A stretch of 64,000 bases of DNA from Pelagihabitans sp963760375 (GCA_963760375.1 CAVXCS010000005.1:1178001-1242000), one strand, 5' to 3'; numbered from the stretch's first letter, positions 7,965-19,496 are shown. Notes: generated by a model from the sequence alone, not told the origin. Numbers and translations: made by a program.

Positions 7965-9955
7965 AACAGATAATATTATATATATTATTGTTATTCAACA
8001 TCTTGTATGTTTTTTCTCAGGATGATGACAATCCGGTGCTTTGGTCCCATGAAATCGACAAAATATCCGATACGGAATACGATCTCATCATGAAAGGCAC
8101 CATTTTTGAAGGCTGGCATGTGTATTCCCAATTTACGGCCGAAGGGGGTTCCTTGCCCAGTGAATTTACCTATAGGAAGGTAGGGGAGGATTATGAATTG
8201 GTTGGCAAGACCGAGGAAAGTGAAACAGTAACGGAATACAGCGATATCTTTGAGGTCGATGAGACCTTTTTTAAGCAAAACCTTGTCTTTACGCAAAAAG
8301 TAAGATTGCTGAAAACGGATGTTCGCCAAATAGAAGTGAACCTTTTTTACCAGGTCTGCAAGGAAGTATGTATCCCAGCAGATATTGACTTTGTCTTTTC
8401 TCTTGACGGAAGTGCCGTGGTACTGGAGGAAAAAACGGTGGATGCGCGCAGTATTTCCTTGGGGGACAAGCTGAAACTCGATTTGAAAAACAAGGAATTG
8501 CTCAATGATGGCAATGACAATGCAGTGGGTTCGGGCAGTGGGCTGTGGAGCATCTTCATCTTGGGGTTTTTAGGGGGCCTGATCGCCCTGCTCACCCCCT
8601 GTGTGTTCCCGATGATCCCGTTAACGGTCTCGTTTTTTACGAAACAGTCCCGAAAGAAGTCAAAAGGCATCTTCAATGCCTTGTTGTATGGATTTTTCAT
8701 TGTGCTGATCTATGCCTTGCTGAGCCTGCCGTTTCACCTGTTCGATTCGATTGATTCCCAGATATTGAACACCATAGCGACCAATGTTTGGCTCAATATC
8801 GCGTTCTTCCTGATATTCGTGTTTTTTGCGTTTTCCTTTTTTGGATATTATGAACTCACCTTGCCCAGTTCATGGGCCAATAAGATGGATTCTGCCTCCA
8901 GTAGCATCGGTGGGGCAGTGGGCATCTTTTTTATGGCAGTGACCCTGGCGATTGTTTCCTTCTCCTGTACGGGGCCCATTTTAGGGGGCTTGCTGGGGAG
9001 CACCGCCCTGGCCGAAGGAGATGTGGCGACCAACCTTTCGGCCGGGATGACCGGCTTCGGGGTGGCATTGGCCCTTCCCTTTGCACTTTTCGCCTTGTTT
9101 CCGGCATGGCTGAATTCCCTTCCAAAATCGGGCGGGTGGATGACCACGGTAAAAGTGGTACTCGGATTTTTGGAGTTGGCCTTGGCGTTGAAATTTCTGT
9201 CCAATGCCGACTTGGTGGGGCATTGGGGACTACTCAAACGAGAGGTTTTTTTAGTGGTGTGGATTCTCCTGTTCCTTTTGATGGCCATTTACTTGTTCGG
9301 CCTATTCCGATTTCCACATGATGGGCCCAAACAAACCCTGTCGAAAACCAGGAAGGCTTTTGGCTTGGTTACCCTGGGTTTTGCCCTCTATTTGATTTTG
9401 GGGGTGGCCAAAGTGATCGATCTGAAATTGTTGAGCGGCCTCCCACCTCCTGATTTCTACAGCCTCTTCGAACAAGGGAGCGAATGTCCGCTGGGCATCG
9501 ATTGTTATAAGGATTTTGATGAGGGCGTGGCCCATGCAAAAAAGGTAGGCAAGCCCATTTTGCTCGACTTTACCGGTTGGGCCTGTGCCAATTGTCGGAA
9601 AATGGAAGAAAATGTGTGGAGCGATGCCGGAGTATATCCCTTGTTGAAGGATGATTTTGTACTGATTTCCCTCTATGTTGATGATAGTGCCGAACTTCCT
9701 GAAGAACAACAGTTCGATTATCGTTTCGACTCTGGCCGCGTAAAACGGATCAAGACCATAGGACAGAAATGGGGCACTTTTCAAACCCTCAATTTTGGTG
9801 CTGCTTCGCAGCCTTATTATGTATTGCTTTCCCCAGAGCTTGACATATTGAATGCTTCCATTCAGAGTACAGATGCCGAAACTTATAGGGAATGGCTTTC
9901 AAAAGGACTGCAGAACCATGTGGCAATGGCCAAAAACCTTGACTTCATTCGTTAA
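7961..9955 (+). CDS. dsbD: Thiol:disulfide interchange protein DsbD
   Basis: Carries electrons from cytoplasmic thioredoxin across the inner membrane to periplasmic reductases and cytochrome c maturation. 664 aa. Signal peptide, then the periplasmic alpha domain with QVCKEVCIP (Cys133/Cys137), a central eight-segment membrane domain beginning GGLIALLTPCVFPMIPL and including the second membrane cysteine in FSCTGPILGGLLG, and a C-terminal thioredoxin-like domain with WACANC (Cys542/Cys545). All three redox pairs are present, so it should be functional. The ATG overlaps the tilS stop. Despite the long membrane region, no frameshift is seen. Confidence 0.94.
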   Translation: MKQIILYILLLFNILYVFSQDDDNPVLWSHEIDKISDTEYDLIMKGTIFEGWHVYSQFTAEGGSLPSEFTYRKVGEDYELVGKTEESETVTEYSDIFEVDETFFKQNLVFTQKVRLLKTDVRQIEVNLFYQVCKEVCIPADIDFVFSLDGSAVVLEEKTVDARSISLGDKLKLDLKNKELLNDGNDNAVGSGSGLWSIFILGFLGGLIALLTPCVFPMIPLTVSFFTKQSRKKSKGIFNALLYGFFIVLIYALLSLPFHLFDSIDSQILNTIATNVWLNIAFFLIFVFFAFSFFGYYELTLPSSWANKMDSASSSIGGAVGIFFMAVTLAIVSFSCTGPILGGLLGSTALAEGDVATNLSAGMTGFGVALALPFALFALFPAWLNSLPKSGGWMTTVKVVLGFLELALALKFLSNADLVGHWGLLKREVFLVVWILLFLLMAIYLFGLFRFPHDGPKQTLSKTRKAFGLVTLGFALYLILGVAKVIDLKLLSGLPPPDFYSLFEQGSECPLGIDCYKDFDEGVAHAKKVGKPILLDFTGWACANCRKMEENVWSDAGVYPLLKDDFVLISLYVDDSAELPEEQQFDYRFDSGRVKRIKTIGQKWGTFQTLNFGAASQPYYVLLSPELDILNASIQSTDAETYREWLSKGLQNHVAMAKNLDFIR

Positions 9956-9989
9956 ATTACCTAGGGGTTCATTTTTAGGTTCTCGGTCA

Positions 9990-10021
9990 TTGCCAAGAAT
10001 TGTTTAAAAATCCTATCTTTC
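9990..10021 (+). promoter_or_regulatory. Possible promoter of the penicillin acylase gene
   Basis: TTG at 9990-9992, 21-bp spacer, TATCTTTC at 10014-10021. One mismatch to TAnnTTTG. It sits 17 bp before the ATG at 10039. Confidence 0.35.
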
Positions 10022-10038
10022 GTCAATAACCTTCTACT

Positions 10039-12439
10039 ATGAGATTTTTAAAAATCGTTGGCTGGTCCCTACTTGCCCTGTTGGTAATTTTGGCACTGAT
10101 ATCGGGCATATTCGTTTATACCCATAAACCCGATTATGCTGGGGAAAAAGTACTGCGTAACAGTACAGGAGAAGTCAAAGTGTACTTTGACACCTATGGG
10201 GTTCCCCATATCTATGCCCAGAACGAAGCGGATGCTTTTCGTGCCTTGGGATATGTCCATGCCCAAGACCGACTTTGGCAGATGGAACTTTTGCGTCGCA
10301 TTGCCCCTGGCCGATTGTCCGAAGTCTTTGGCGAAGTGGCAACACAAAACGATCGATTTTTCATTGCCTTGGGCATTGATGATGCTTCAATGGCCATCGT
10401 CGACGCCCTTGACCCCAATAGGCCTTCGGTACAATTATCAAGTGCATATCTGGAAGGCATCAATCAATTTATAGAAGACGGATCGACCCCGGTGGAATTT
10501 TATTTGACCGGTATTGAAAAGCAAGCCTTCGAACTGAAAGACATCTATAATATCATGGGATATATGGCCTTTAATTTTGCCATGGGCCATAAAACCGATC
10601 CTTTGCTCACAGAAATCTACGACAAATTGGGTCCCGATTATTTGGTGGATTTGGAAATCAATGTGGATCCCAATACCGTATGGATCAAAAATTATAACCC
10701 AACGGCCATCGACACCGTGGCCAATACCATGACCGCCTCGGTGATGCAAACACTCAAGGACCTATCCATTCCCCTGTTTGAAGGCAGCAATAGTTGGGTC
10801 ATCGCCCCTGAAAAAACCAAAAACGGAAAGGTCATCTTCGCGAACGACCCCCATATAGGGTTTTCACAACCCTCTGTTTGGTACGAAGCGCATTTGAACA
10901 CCCCCACCTATGAAAAGTATGGCTATCATTTGGGCGGGGTTCCGTTTGCCCTGTTGGGCCATAACACAAAATTGGCCTATGGCATGACCATGTTCGAGAA
11001 CGACGATGTTGATTTTTACTATGAAGAGCCCCATCCCGCCGACAGCACCCTATATCGTTGGAACGACACCTGGGTCCCCTACCAATATGTGACCAAAACG
11101 ATCAAAGTAAAGGATGCCGAGGATATCACCTTCACCTTCAGGAAAACAAAAAACGGCCCGGTATTGAACGGCATAGCCGATCAGATCACTGGCTCTAGGC
11201 CCATTTCCATGTGGTGGATCTATACCCATCATGAAAATATGGTCATGGAAGCGCTCTACGACCTGTCGCACGCAGAAGACCTCGAAGCATTCCAAAATGC
11301 ATTGCCGAAAATCCATGGGCCCGGTCTGAACATCATGTACGGGGATGCAAAAGGCAATGTGGCCTGGTGGGCGACCGCTACCCTATATCAAATCCCCGAT
11401 AGCGTAAATACCAAGTTCGTGCAAAACGCAAATTCCGGACTATCCCCAAACAAGGATTATCTCGATTTTTCCCAGAACCCACAGGCGATCAATCCACCCT
11501 GGAATTACGTGTATTCAGCGAACAACCAGCCCGATTCCATTGCAGGCATGCTTTATCCGGGGTATTATTTGCCCGAAGACCGCGCGAAACGTATCGTAAG
11601 TCTGTTGGATGCCAAAAACGATTGGGACCGTGAGGCCGTCGGTAAAATGATCAATGATGTTACCTCGTCGGTCAATCCATCCGTGGCCAAGGATCTGGCC
11701 AAGTCCATGGATGTGAAACAACTTACCGATGAAGAGGCGAAGCTGCTCGACCGGTTGACCACATGGCAAGGCGACTATCCACTGAACAGCGTGGAAGCCA
11801 CGATTTTTTCGGGCTGGGTCTACCATTATCTTGAAAATACATTTAAAGATGAATTGGGAGAAGCACTGTTCGGCCAGTTCATGAACACCCACTTTCTGAA
11901 GCGGTTGATCGCCCCAATGGCCCATACGCCAGGGTCGGTATGGTGGGATGATGTGAATACCTCGGAGAAAAAAGAGACCGAACAAGACATCGTAATGTTG
12001 GCTTTCCAACAAACCTTGACCGACTTGGAAGCGGCATTCGGGCCCGATCCGGAAAATTGGACCTGGAACAAGGTCCACACCCTGGAACATGGTCATCCCA
12101 TCGGGCAGGTAAAGGCGCTGCGGTCATTTTTCAATGTAGGTCCGTTTCCCGTCGAAGGCACCAGGGAAGTCATCAACAATATGAACTTCGGATATGATGG
12201 CAGCCTCGAATATAAGGTAGGTTCCGGTCCTTCAACCAGACGTATCATTGACTTTTCCGACGTGGAGAACAGTATGAGCATATCTGCCCACGGGGCAATC
12301 TGGCAATCCGTTCAGCAAGCACTATGAAGATCAGGCCGAGATGTATGTACAAGGCAAGTTCCGGAAGATGATGTTGGACCGAAAAGAGATCGAGGAAACC
12401 GCCGAATCGGTACTGACTTTTAAACCGGATGGACAATAG
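10039..12439 (+). pseudogene. Penicillin acylase family protein with a one-base insertion near the 3' end
   Basis: N-terminal nucleophile hydrolase of the penicillin/acyl-homoserine-lactone acylase group, exported by the N-terminal hydrophobic segment (residues 5-28) and matured by self-cleavage at Gly249-Ser250 (EGSNSW; Ser250 becomes the nucleophile). FRALGYVHAQDRLWQMELLR is the family's N-terminal signature. The open frame ends at 12327 with IWQSVQQAL, but the expected C-terminal motif (PTGQSGNPFSKHY) and a further ~40 residues to TAG at 12437 lie in the next frame. Dropping T12283 (ATA-T-CTG) restores them, giving about 799 aa. All catalytic parts precede the lesion; without correction the last beta-strands are lost. 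Natural substrate unknown. Confidence 0.85.
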
Positions 12440-12598
12440 GTAAGGGTTGGGCCAGGCTACTTATGTAGAATTGGATCCATAGGATATATCCATAAATGTT
12501 TCCAATTGTCCGCTCAAGCCATCCAGCACAGATACTGATGATCCGTTTTTTTTGTTTAAATTGCTCTATAGGGAATCAGTACTCCGAATGGATCATCT

Positions 12599-15429
12599 TT
12601 GAACAACGATTTTATAAAGCAATTTTTGGGACCAAGGTTAAGCGAATGGGGCAGGATTAAAATTCTTTGTTGCCTTCTCTTTTTGTACCTGCCCTCCTTG
12701 CGGGCCCAAGACCATCCTCATGAAATTTCAATCGCTTTTGATCAAGCGACCTTGGCAGCAGTATTTAGAGCTGATCGAGGAAAAAGCGGACGTAAGATTT
12801 TACTATATTACGGATTGGTTGGGCGATGAAAAGGTTACGGGCAATTTTACCGATGCAACCGTATCGGCCATTTTAACCGAACTTTTAAAGGATACACAAC
12901 TCAACTTCTATTTGCTCGACGGGAATAAAGTGATCCTGACCCAGCATACCAGCATCTATGATGAACTCCCTGTAGATTTTTTTGGCCATAGGGATAGTTT
13001 GGTTGTTTCAGATACCACGTCTACCCAAAATTCGGCGATCAACCCGGTGTTTTACAATCCCGAAAATCAGCTCCGATAGCAACGGTCATGGAAACCGTGA
13101 TGATCGGCAAGGCCGATCCCAACAACACTTCATTGAACTATCGGCTGGAAGGATATGCAAGAAACCGCAATACCGGAGAGCCCATCCCAGAACTATCGAT
13201 ATTGGTGCTGGGGAAGGGCATGGGAACCGTAACCGATGCTAAGGGTTACTATGCAATCAACTTGGCCGCTGGATCCAATAGGTTGCGCACAAGTTCAATG
13301 GGAATACAGTCATCCGAACGTGAAGTGGTCATCTATAACAACGGTATTCTCGATTTTGATCTTTCGGAAAGTTTGGAACAATTGGAAGAAGTGGTGGTTC
13401 AGGCCGATGCCGCCAAGAATGTTGAACAGGCCAACACGGGCACCACTCAAATCGACTCGGAAGCCTCCAAAAACATTCCATTGGTTCTCGGGGAGCGTGA
13501 TGTGCTCAGGGTGGCCACCACCTTACCGGGCATCACGACCGCAGGGGAAGGGGCCACGGGGTTTAACGTGCGCGGGGGCAAGACCGATCAAAACCTGATT
13601 TTGCTGGATGATGCCGTGATTTACAATCCCACCCATTTTTTTGGGATTTTCCCGGCGATCAATCCATTTACAACAAAGGGGGTGGCTATTTACAAGGGCA
13701 ACATACCAGCTGAATACGGGGGTAGACTCTCTTCCGTTTTTGATATTGAGTCCAAAAAAGGCAATGTGGAAAAATTTGCAGGAGAAGCCTCAATCGGACC
13801 CGTCACGGCCAACGTAGCACTCGAAATACCCATCGAAAAAGATAAGTCTTCCCTGATCTTGGGCGGGAGGGGCGCTTATACCGACTGGATTCTGCGCTCC
13901 CTTGATGAGGAATCCTTAAAAAACAGTAATGCCTCTTTTTATGATGGCATCATCAAGTACGACCATCAATTGAACACGGACAATGACCTTGGCGCCACCG
14001 CATATTATAGCAGGGATGCCTTCAGTATCACATCCGATTCCCTGTACAAGTATAGCAATCAGGGTTTTTCACTTCATTGGGACCGGAAGATCAACGAAAA
14101 GAATACCGGCACCATCCTTCTAGCCAATAGCCAATATCGTTTCAACATCGACTACGATGGCCGCTCGAACAACGATTTTGCACTGGGGTATCAAATTGAT
14201 GAAACCGAACTGAAATTAAAGCTAATAAAGCTATATAATGAACATCATACCTTTGCCTATGGGGTTTCTGCCAAATATTATAGGGTGAATCCGGGTGAAA
14301 TTTCGCCAGAAGGTCCAAACAGTATCGTTCTGGAACGGTCCATCGCAAAAGAATCGGCTTTGGAGTCGGCCCTGTTTCTTTCGGATGAACTGAAGGTCAA
14401 TGACCGTTTGGTTTTCGACATAGGCCTACGGTATTCCTTCTTTGCGGCCCTGGGCCCTTCGGAACAACGTATTTATGCGGAGGGATTGCCAAGAAACGCG
14501 GAAAACCTGATCGATACGAAGGAATATGGCAGCAATGCCGTCATAAAGACCTACGGCGGACCTGAAGTCAGGGCATCAGCCAGGTATTTTCTTACGGCCC
14601 GACCTTTCCCTAAAGGCCAGTTTCAACAATGGCTATCAATTCATACATACCCTTTCCAACAACACTAACGGTATCGCCCATCGACACTTGGAAACTTTCC
14701 GACACCAATATCAAACCTCAAAGGGGAAATCAGTTTTCCCTGGGCATCTATCAAAACCTCAAGCAAAACGAATACGAAATCAGTTTGGAAGGCTATTACA
14801 AAAGTGCCAACAATGTGCTCGATTTCAAAACCGGCGCCCAAATATTGTTAAATGAGACCCTAGAGACCGAGGTGCTTCAAGGAGAGGGAAAATCGTATGG
14901 GGTCGAATTCCTGTTACGAAAAAACAGGGGCAGGTTAAATGGCTGGTTGGGATATACCTATTCGCGTTCACTCATCAAGTTCGACAGTGAATTCAGCGAA
15001 GAAAGGATCAATAATGGAAAATATTTCCCGTCGAACTTTGATAAGCCCCATGATCTGAGCCTCATAGCGAACTACAAATTCACCCGGCGTTACAGTGTAT
15101 CCGCCAATTTTGTATATCAGTCCGGAAGGCCCGTGACCTTTCCCATAGGCACTTATCAGTTCAACAATGCGGAATATGTTTATTTCAGCGACAGGAACGC
15201 GTTCAGGATACCTGATTTTTATCGCTTGGATGTGGGCATCAATATAGAAGGAAACCATAAGATCAAAAAATTTGCCCATAGTTTCTGGACCATTTCGGTA
15301 TACAACGTATTGGGCAGGAACAATCCCTATTCCGTATTTTTTGTGACCGAAGATGGGGAGGTGAAGGCATTGCAAAGTTCCATTTTTGCGATTCCCATTC
15401 CCTCAATAACATATAATTTTAAATTTTGA
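12599..15429 (+). pseudogene. TonB-dependent receptor with STN and plug domains, broken by four indels
   Basis: Outer-membrane receptor: signal peptide, STN (secretin/TonB N-terminal) domain about 12,720-12,960, carboxypeptidase-regulatory-like repeat (GEPIPELSILVLGKGMGTVT), plug domain (GFNVRGGKTDQNLILLDDAV) and beta-barrel ending ITYNFKF. Coding is split over frames. Extra bases are inferred at about 12,763 (A after GTATTT), about 14,600 (C run, CTTACGGCCCGAC) and about 14,652 (ACTAACG); one base seems missing at about 13,072 (GAAAATCAGC). Correcting all four gives one continuous receptor of about 940 aa. Next come DUF4249 and MG2-type genes, a known Bacteroidota receptor module. Start given is a TTG; uncertain. 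Confidence 0.85.
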
Positions 15430-15487
15430 TTTCAAGGATGAAAATCGGCATGGTCGGCTTATCCAATCTATCGTAAGCGTAAAAAAA

Positions 15488-16786
15488 ATGAAAGCTGTTT
15501 TTACATACCTCGTGGTTTTATTGTTGGTCTCTTGCATAGAGCCCTATGATGTGAAGTCGGTACAACTCGATGCTGAGGGCGCGCTCATCGTTGAGGCCAC
15601 CCTGACCAATGAATTGAAGCAACAAAAAATATTGTTGAGCCGTCCAGCTGATTTTGCGGTGGTCAATGTCGAAGACAGTATCTATGACCCAGTGTATCCC
15701 TTGAGGCCTAGGGTACCCAACATCGTTTTTGAACGAAATGCCACGGTTTTGGTCAGAGATGCCTCAGGCAACGTATATCGTTTCACGGAATCTTCACCTG
15801 GAGCCTACCTATCGGAAACCGCCTTTGCCGCCCAACTTGGTGTGGGGTATCGCATGACAGTGGTGACGGCGGATGGCACCAGTTATGTTTCCACGGAAGA
15901 AAGCTATGGCAGTGTTGCCGAAATCGACGCTGTATATGCGGTAAGGGAGTTCAATAGCCTTGGGGATGAAGGCGTTACCATCTATCTCGATGCCAGGGGC
16001 AACGATCAGGAATCAAAGTATTATCGGTACACTTTCGACGAATCGTATAAGATCATCGCTCCATCTTGGCAGCCACAAGATTTTAAACTGACAAATTACG
16101 ATCCCTGTGCCTTGCCCACCATCACCTATGATCTGGAGATTTTTTCAAGGGATCAGGAAGAGGGAAAGGTATGCTACGGCAAACAGTCTTCCAGTGCGAT
16201 CATACAGACCACGACCCTCGACTTGCAGGAGAACACGATTACCCGCTTTCCCATAAGATTCCTGGATAGGGAGAATTATATTATTTCACATCGCTACAGT
16301 ATCTTGGTAAAACAATACGTTCAATCCCAAAACGCTTACAATTTCTATAAGACCTTGAACAATTTTTCTTCCAATGAAAGTATATTTTCATCAGTACAAC
16401 CGGGTATTCTGGAGGGCAATGTTCGCGTTGAAAGTGGGGAGAACAAAAATGTACTCGGCTTTTTTGAAGTCGCCGCGGTAGTTGAAAAAAGGATGTTCTT
16501 TAACTATGCCGACCTTTTTCCGAATGAGCCCATTCCGGAATTTGCAATCCCGTGCATTCCTTGGTCCCCACCTTTGGAGCATACGTCCTATTGTTTTACC
16601 GGTATGTTGGGCGGACTCTGTCCGCTTTCGATAGTCGAATCGGTCAACATCAACCTGATATCATATTTTGACCTGAATACGGAGGGGATGGGATCTTGCC
16701 CTGGACCGTATTTGGTAAACTACCGCGCATGTGGGGATTGTACTGTATTGGGCGCGTCAACGGCACCTGATTTTTGGACCGATTAA
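15488..16786 (+). CDS. DUF4249 lipoprotein
   Basis: 432-aa lipoprotein. The signal peptide ends in a lipobox (LLVSC, Cys16), so it is anchored in the outer membrane, possibly surface exposed. The body is beta-rich and matches the DUF4249 pattern: EGALIVEATLTNE near the N-terminus, then an Ig-like domain, then a Cys-rich C-terminus (C-x(n)-C pairs around residues 356-420). DUF4249 genes regularly follow TonB receptors carrying an STN domain and are thought to work as their partner in ligand capture. Its own frame is intact although its upstream partner is broken. Start ATG 15488 lies 59 bp after the receptor stop. Confidence 0.85.
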   Translation: MKAVFTYLVVLLLVSCIEPYDVKSVQLDAEGALIVEATLTNELKQQKILLSRPADFAVVNVEDSIYDPVYPLRPRVPNIVFERNATVLVRDASGNVYRFTESSPGAYLSETAFAAQLGVGYRMTVVTADGTSYVSTEESYGSVAEIDAVYAVREFNSLGDEGVTIYLDARGNDQESKYYRYTFDESYKIIAPSWQPQDFKLTNYDPCALPTITYDLEIFSRDQEEGKVCYGKQSSSAIIQTTTLDLQENTITRFPIRFLDRENYIISHRYSILVKQYVQSQNAYNFYKTLNNFSSNESIFSSVQPGILEGNVRVESGENKNVLGFFEVAAVVEKRMFFNYADLFPNEPIPEFAIPCIPWSPPLEHTSYCFTGMLGGLCPLSIVESVNINLISYFDLNTEGMGSCPGPYLVNYRACGDCTVLGASTAPDFWTD

Positions 16787-16794
16787 ATAGGAAG

Positions 16795-17988
16795 ATGAAG
16801 ATAAACAGAACCTTGTTACTCTTAAGTTTGTTTTTGACAAGCCATGGCATGCTTTTTTCGCAATACGTTGTCAAAAGCCAAGAAGAATTGGGGGCATTAA
16901 AAAAGCTCCCATTGGAAAAAATATATGTGCACGGCAGTTCTGCATTGTTGTTTCCTGGGGAATACCTGTACTATAGCATTTATGTTTTGAACGCGGCCAC
17001 GAACAAACTCGATAATATCAGTAGTATGGCCTATGTGGAATTGGTCGGGGAAGATCTTCAGGTTGTTCTCCGCCAAAAGGTGCGTTTGGAAGGGGGCAGG
17101 GGACAGGGCGATTTTTTTGTTCCCGTGACGGTACCTTCCGGCATCTATAAACTGATCGCCTATACCCAATGGATGAAAAATGCGGGCACCAACCAATTGT
17201 TTCAAGACGATATCTTGGTCGTCAATCCGTATAGGGTTGCCCAAGAAACCATGTTATCCCAACCGCAACCCTCAGAATCCGATACCACGACTGCCCTTAC
17301 AGAAGATCGATCTATCCAATTGATCACCGATAAAACAACCTACGGCAAAAGGGATTTGGTTCTATTGACCCCAAAAAATTTCAGGGGTCCTTTGGGTTAC
17401 GGAAAATATTCGATAAGCGTTCGTAAAAAGGAAGACCTGTCACCCCAAAGGGCCATGAAAGCGCGGGAATTCACATCTAAGTACCTTGATGCGAAAAAAA
17501 CCATATCGCAAGGGGTCAACGACAGTATTTACTTGCCCGAACAGCGTGGAGAACTTTTTTTTGGAGCGGTGACCGATGGGCAAAACAGGCCGGTGGCAGG
17601 GGAAACGGTCGTGATTTCCATTCCGGGAAAGGACTTTCAGTTAAAATCGGCCATTACCGATGATCAAGGCATGTTCTATACCTATGTGAACAAAGCATAT
17701 GAAGCGCCCATGATTTTGGCCCAAGTTTCCACCGATACCGACAGTATCTATGAAACAAGGTTTAAAGTTCGGTCCTCTTTGGATTATGATGAACTTCGGT
17801 TCGCTAACGCCCTAATCCGCCCCGAAGACAAAAAGAAGATTTTGCAACGCAGTGTGCACAACCAGATCGAAAACGGTTATTATTCGGTAAAGCCCGATTC
17901 AATCCTTTCTATCGATACGCTGGACCCTTTTGATGGTGGCCTTCCAGAGGTAGTGGTGTTGGATGACTTTACGCGTTTCCCGACCTTG
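16795..17988 (+). pseudogene. MG2-domain (macroglobulin-like) TonB-associated protein, truncated at a junction with yifB
   Basis: Secreted protein of the type that follows receptor/DUF4249 pairs: signal peptide (residues 1-22), then an MG2-like beta-sandwich (LPLEKIYVHGSSALLFPGEY, YKLIAYTQWMKN) and a carboxypeptidase-like repeat (VTDGQNRPVAGETVVIS). Homologues continue for several hundred residues after a stretch like LDDFTRFPTLRE. Here the authentic sequence stops at FPTL (about 17,988) and the DNA becomes the interior of yifB, read out of frame to a stop at 18,072. I chose the ATG at 16795 because it gives a clean signal peptide. Confidence 0.8.
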
Positions 17989-19256
17989 CCTCTGGGCAGA
18001 TTAAAGCGGAACATTTGGAGGAATACATCATTATGGGAGAACTGTCGTTGGATGGCGGCCTACAGCCCATAAAAGGGGCCTTGCCCATTGCGATCAAGGC
18101 GGCACAAGAAGGGTTTAAAGGATTTATCCTTCCCAAAGATAACGCCAAGGAAGCTGCCATAGTAGCCGGTCTCACGGTGTACGGCGTGGAGCGGCTCTCG
18201 GAAGTGACCTCTTTTTTCGACAAGGGCGAAGCTTTGGAACCAACCATGGTCGACATTGAGGCGGAGTTCTACAAAAACCTCGATGTTCCGGAGTTTGATT
18301 TTTCCGATGTCAAAGGGCAGGAAAGCACCAAACGCTGTATGGAGATTGCTGCTGCCGGGGGACATAACATCATCCTGATCGGTCCGCCCGGGGCGGGAAA
18401 GACCATGTTGGCAAAGCGATTGCCTTCGATACTGCCCCCAATGACCTTGCAGGAAGCGCTCGAAACCACCAAAATACACAGTGTGGTCGGGAAGATCAAG
18501 AATATGGGGCTGATGAGCCAACGTCCCTTTCGGAGTCCGCACCACACGATCAGCGATGTCGCCCTGGTCGGGGGCGGCAGCTATCCCCAGCCTGGGGAGA
18601 TTTCGCTCTCGCATAACGGCGTCTTGTTCTTGGATGAACTGCCCGAATTCAAAAGGGGCGTACTGGAAGTGATGCGCCAGCCTTTGGAAGACAGGGAGGT
18701 CACGATAAGCAGGGCCAGGTTCACGGTGACCTATCCCAGCAGTTTTATGCTCGTGGCCAGTATGAACCCGAGTCCAAGTGGCTTCTTCAATGACCCCGAT
18801 GCCCCGATGACTTCTTCCCCGATGGAAATGCAGCGCTATCTGGGCAAGATATCGGGCCCGCTCTTGGATAGGATCGACATCCACATCGAAGTGACCCCTG
18901 TGCCATTCGAGAAATTGTCAGAGGATCGAAAAGGGGAGGGGAGCGTGGCAATTCGGCAACGGGTCACCGCGGCCCGTGAAATCCAGACCCAACGCTTCGA
19001 TGGCCTTGAAAATGTGCACTACAACGCCCAGATGAACAGCAAACAGATCAGGAACTACTGTCGCCTCGATGAGCCTTCAAAAAGTCTTTTAAAAAATGCC
19101 ATGGAACGCTTGAACCTCTCTGCCCGGGCCTATGACCGAATTTTAAAAGTGGCGCGCACCATTGCCGATCTGGAACATACGGAAGCCATCAAAAGCCCCC
19201 ATATCGCAGAGGCCATTCAATATCGAAGTTTGGATCGAGAGGGATGGCTCGGCTAA
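17985..19256 (+). pseudogene. yifB: YifB/ComM Mg-chelatase-like AAA+ ATPase lacking its N-terminus
   Basis: AAA+ protein related to magnesium chelatase subunit I; ComM homologues are helicases promoting branch migration in natural transformation. The recognisable frame starts at codon CTT 17985 (LASGQIKAEHLEEYIIMGEL), where intact proteins already have about 90 residues. Walker A is GPPGAGKTM, Walker B FLDELPEF, sensor SMNPSPSG; the C-terminal domain ends SLDREGWLG. Everything from the junction on is intact. There is no proper start codon; the first ATG in frame is at 18033. Either a deletion fused it to the MG2 gene or the contig is misassembled here. Confidence 0.9.
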
Positions 19257-19289
19257 AGCCAATGGGCTGCCTTGCAGCATCAAAAACGT

Positions 19290-19420
19290 ATCTCGACTCC
19301 GCTCGATATGACCGTTTTGGACCATGCATATTACCATTTTTTACAATTATGAGGTTGAATTATTGTATAAATGCCGAGGATTTGGATAAAAAGACTGTCA
19401 GGTCGAGCGGGGTCGAGACC
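19290..19420. repeat. Inverted pair of short palindromic intergenic repeats
   Basis: TCTCGACTCCGCTCGATATG at 19291-19310 and, inverted, GTCAGGTCGAGCGGGGTCGA at 19397-19416. The two arms match at roughly 19 of 23 positions when one is reversed, and each arm contains its own TCGA...CGA dyad. Resembles the short palindromic repeats scattered through intergenic regions of many flavobacterial genomes. It lies between yifB and the RAYT gene. Confidence 0.6.
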
Positions 19421-19433
19421 CTTTCCTTAGTCT

Positions 19434-19456
19434 AGCGCGAGCATCAAGCTCGTGCT
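19434..19456 (-). repeat. REP-like hairpin upstream of the RAYT gene (inverted orientation)
   Basis: Hairpin AGCGCGAGC-ATCAA-GCTCGTGCT. Read on the minus strand it aligns with the downstream REPs (GAGC..TGA.GCTCGCGCTAG), so the transposase gene is flanked by REPs in opposite orientation. Confidence 0.7.
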
Positions 19457-19496
19457 AAGAACATCCAGAGCGAAAGTCATTTTAACATAATATATT

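Noticed and set aside
18060..18884. Long minus-strand open frame antisense to yifB
   Set aside because: Typical shadow frame over a GC-rich conserved gene; composition rich in His, Arg and Gly without any motif.
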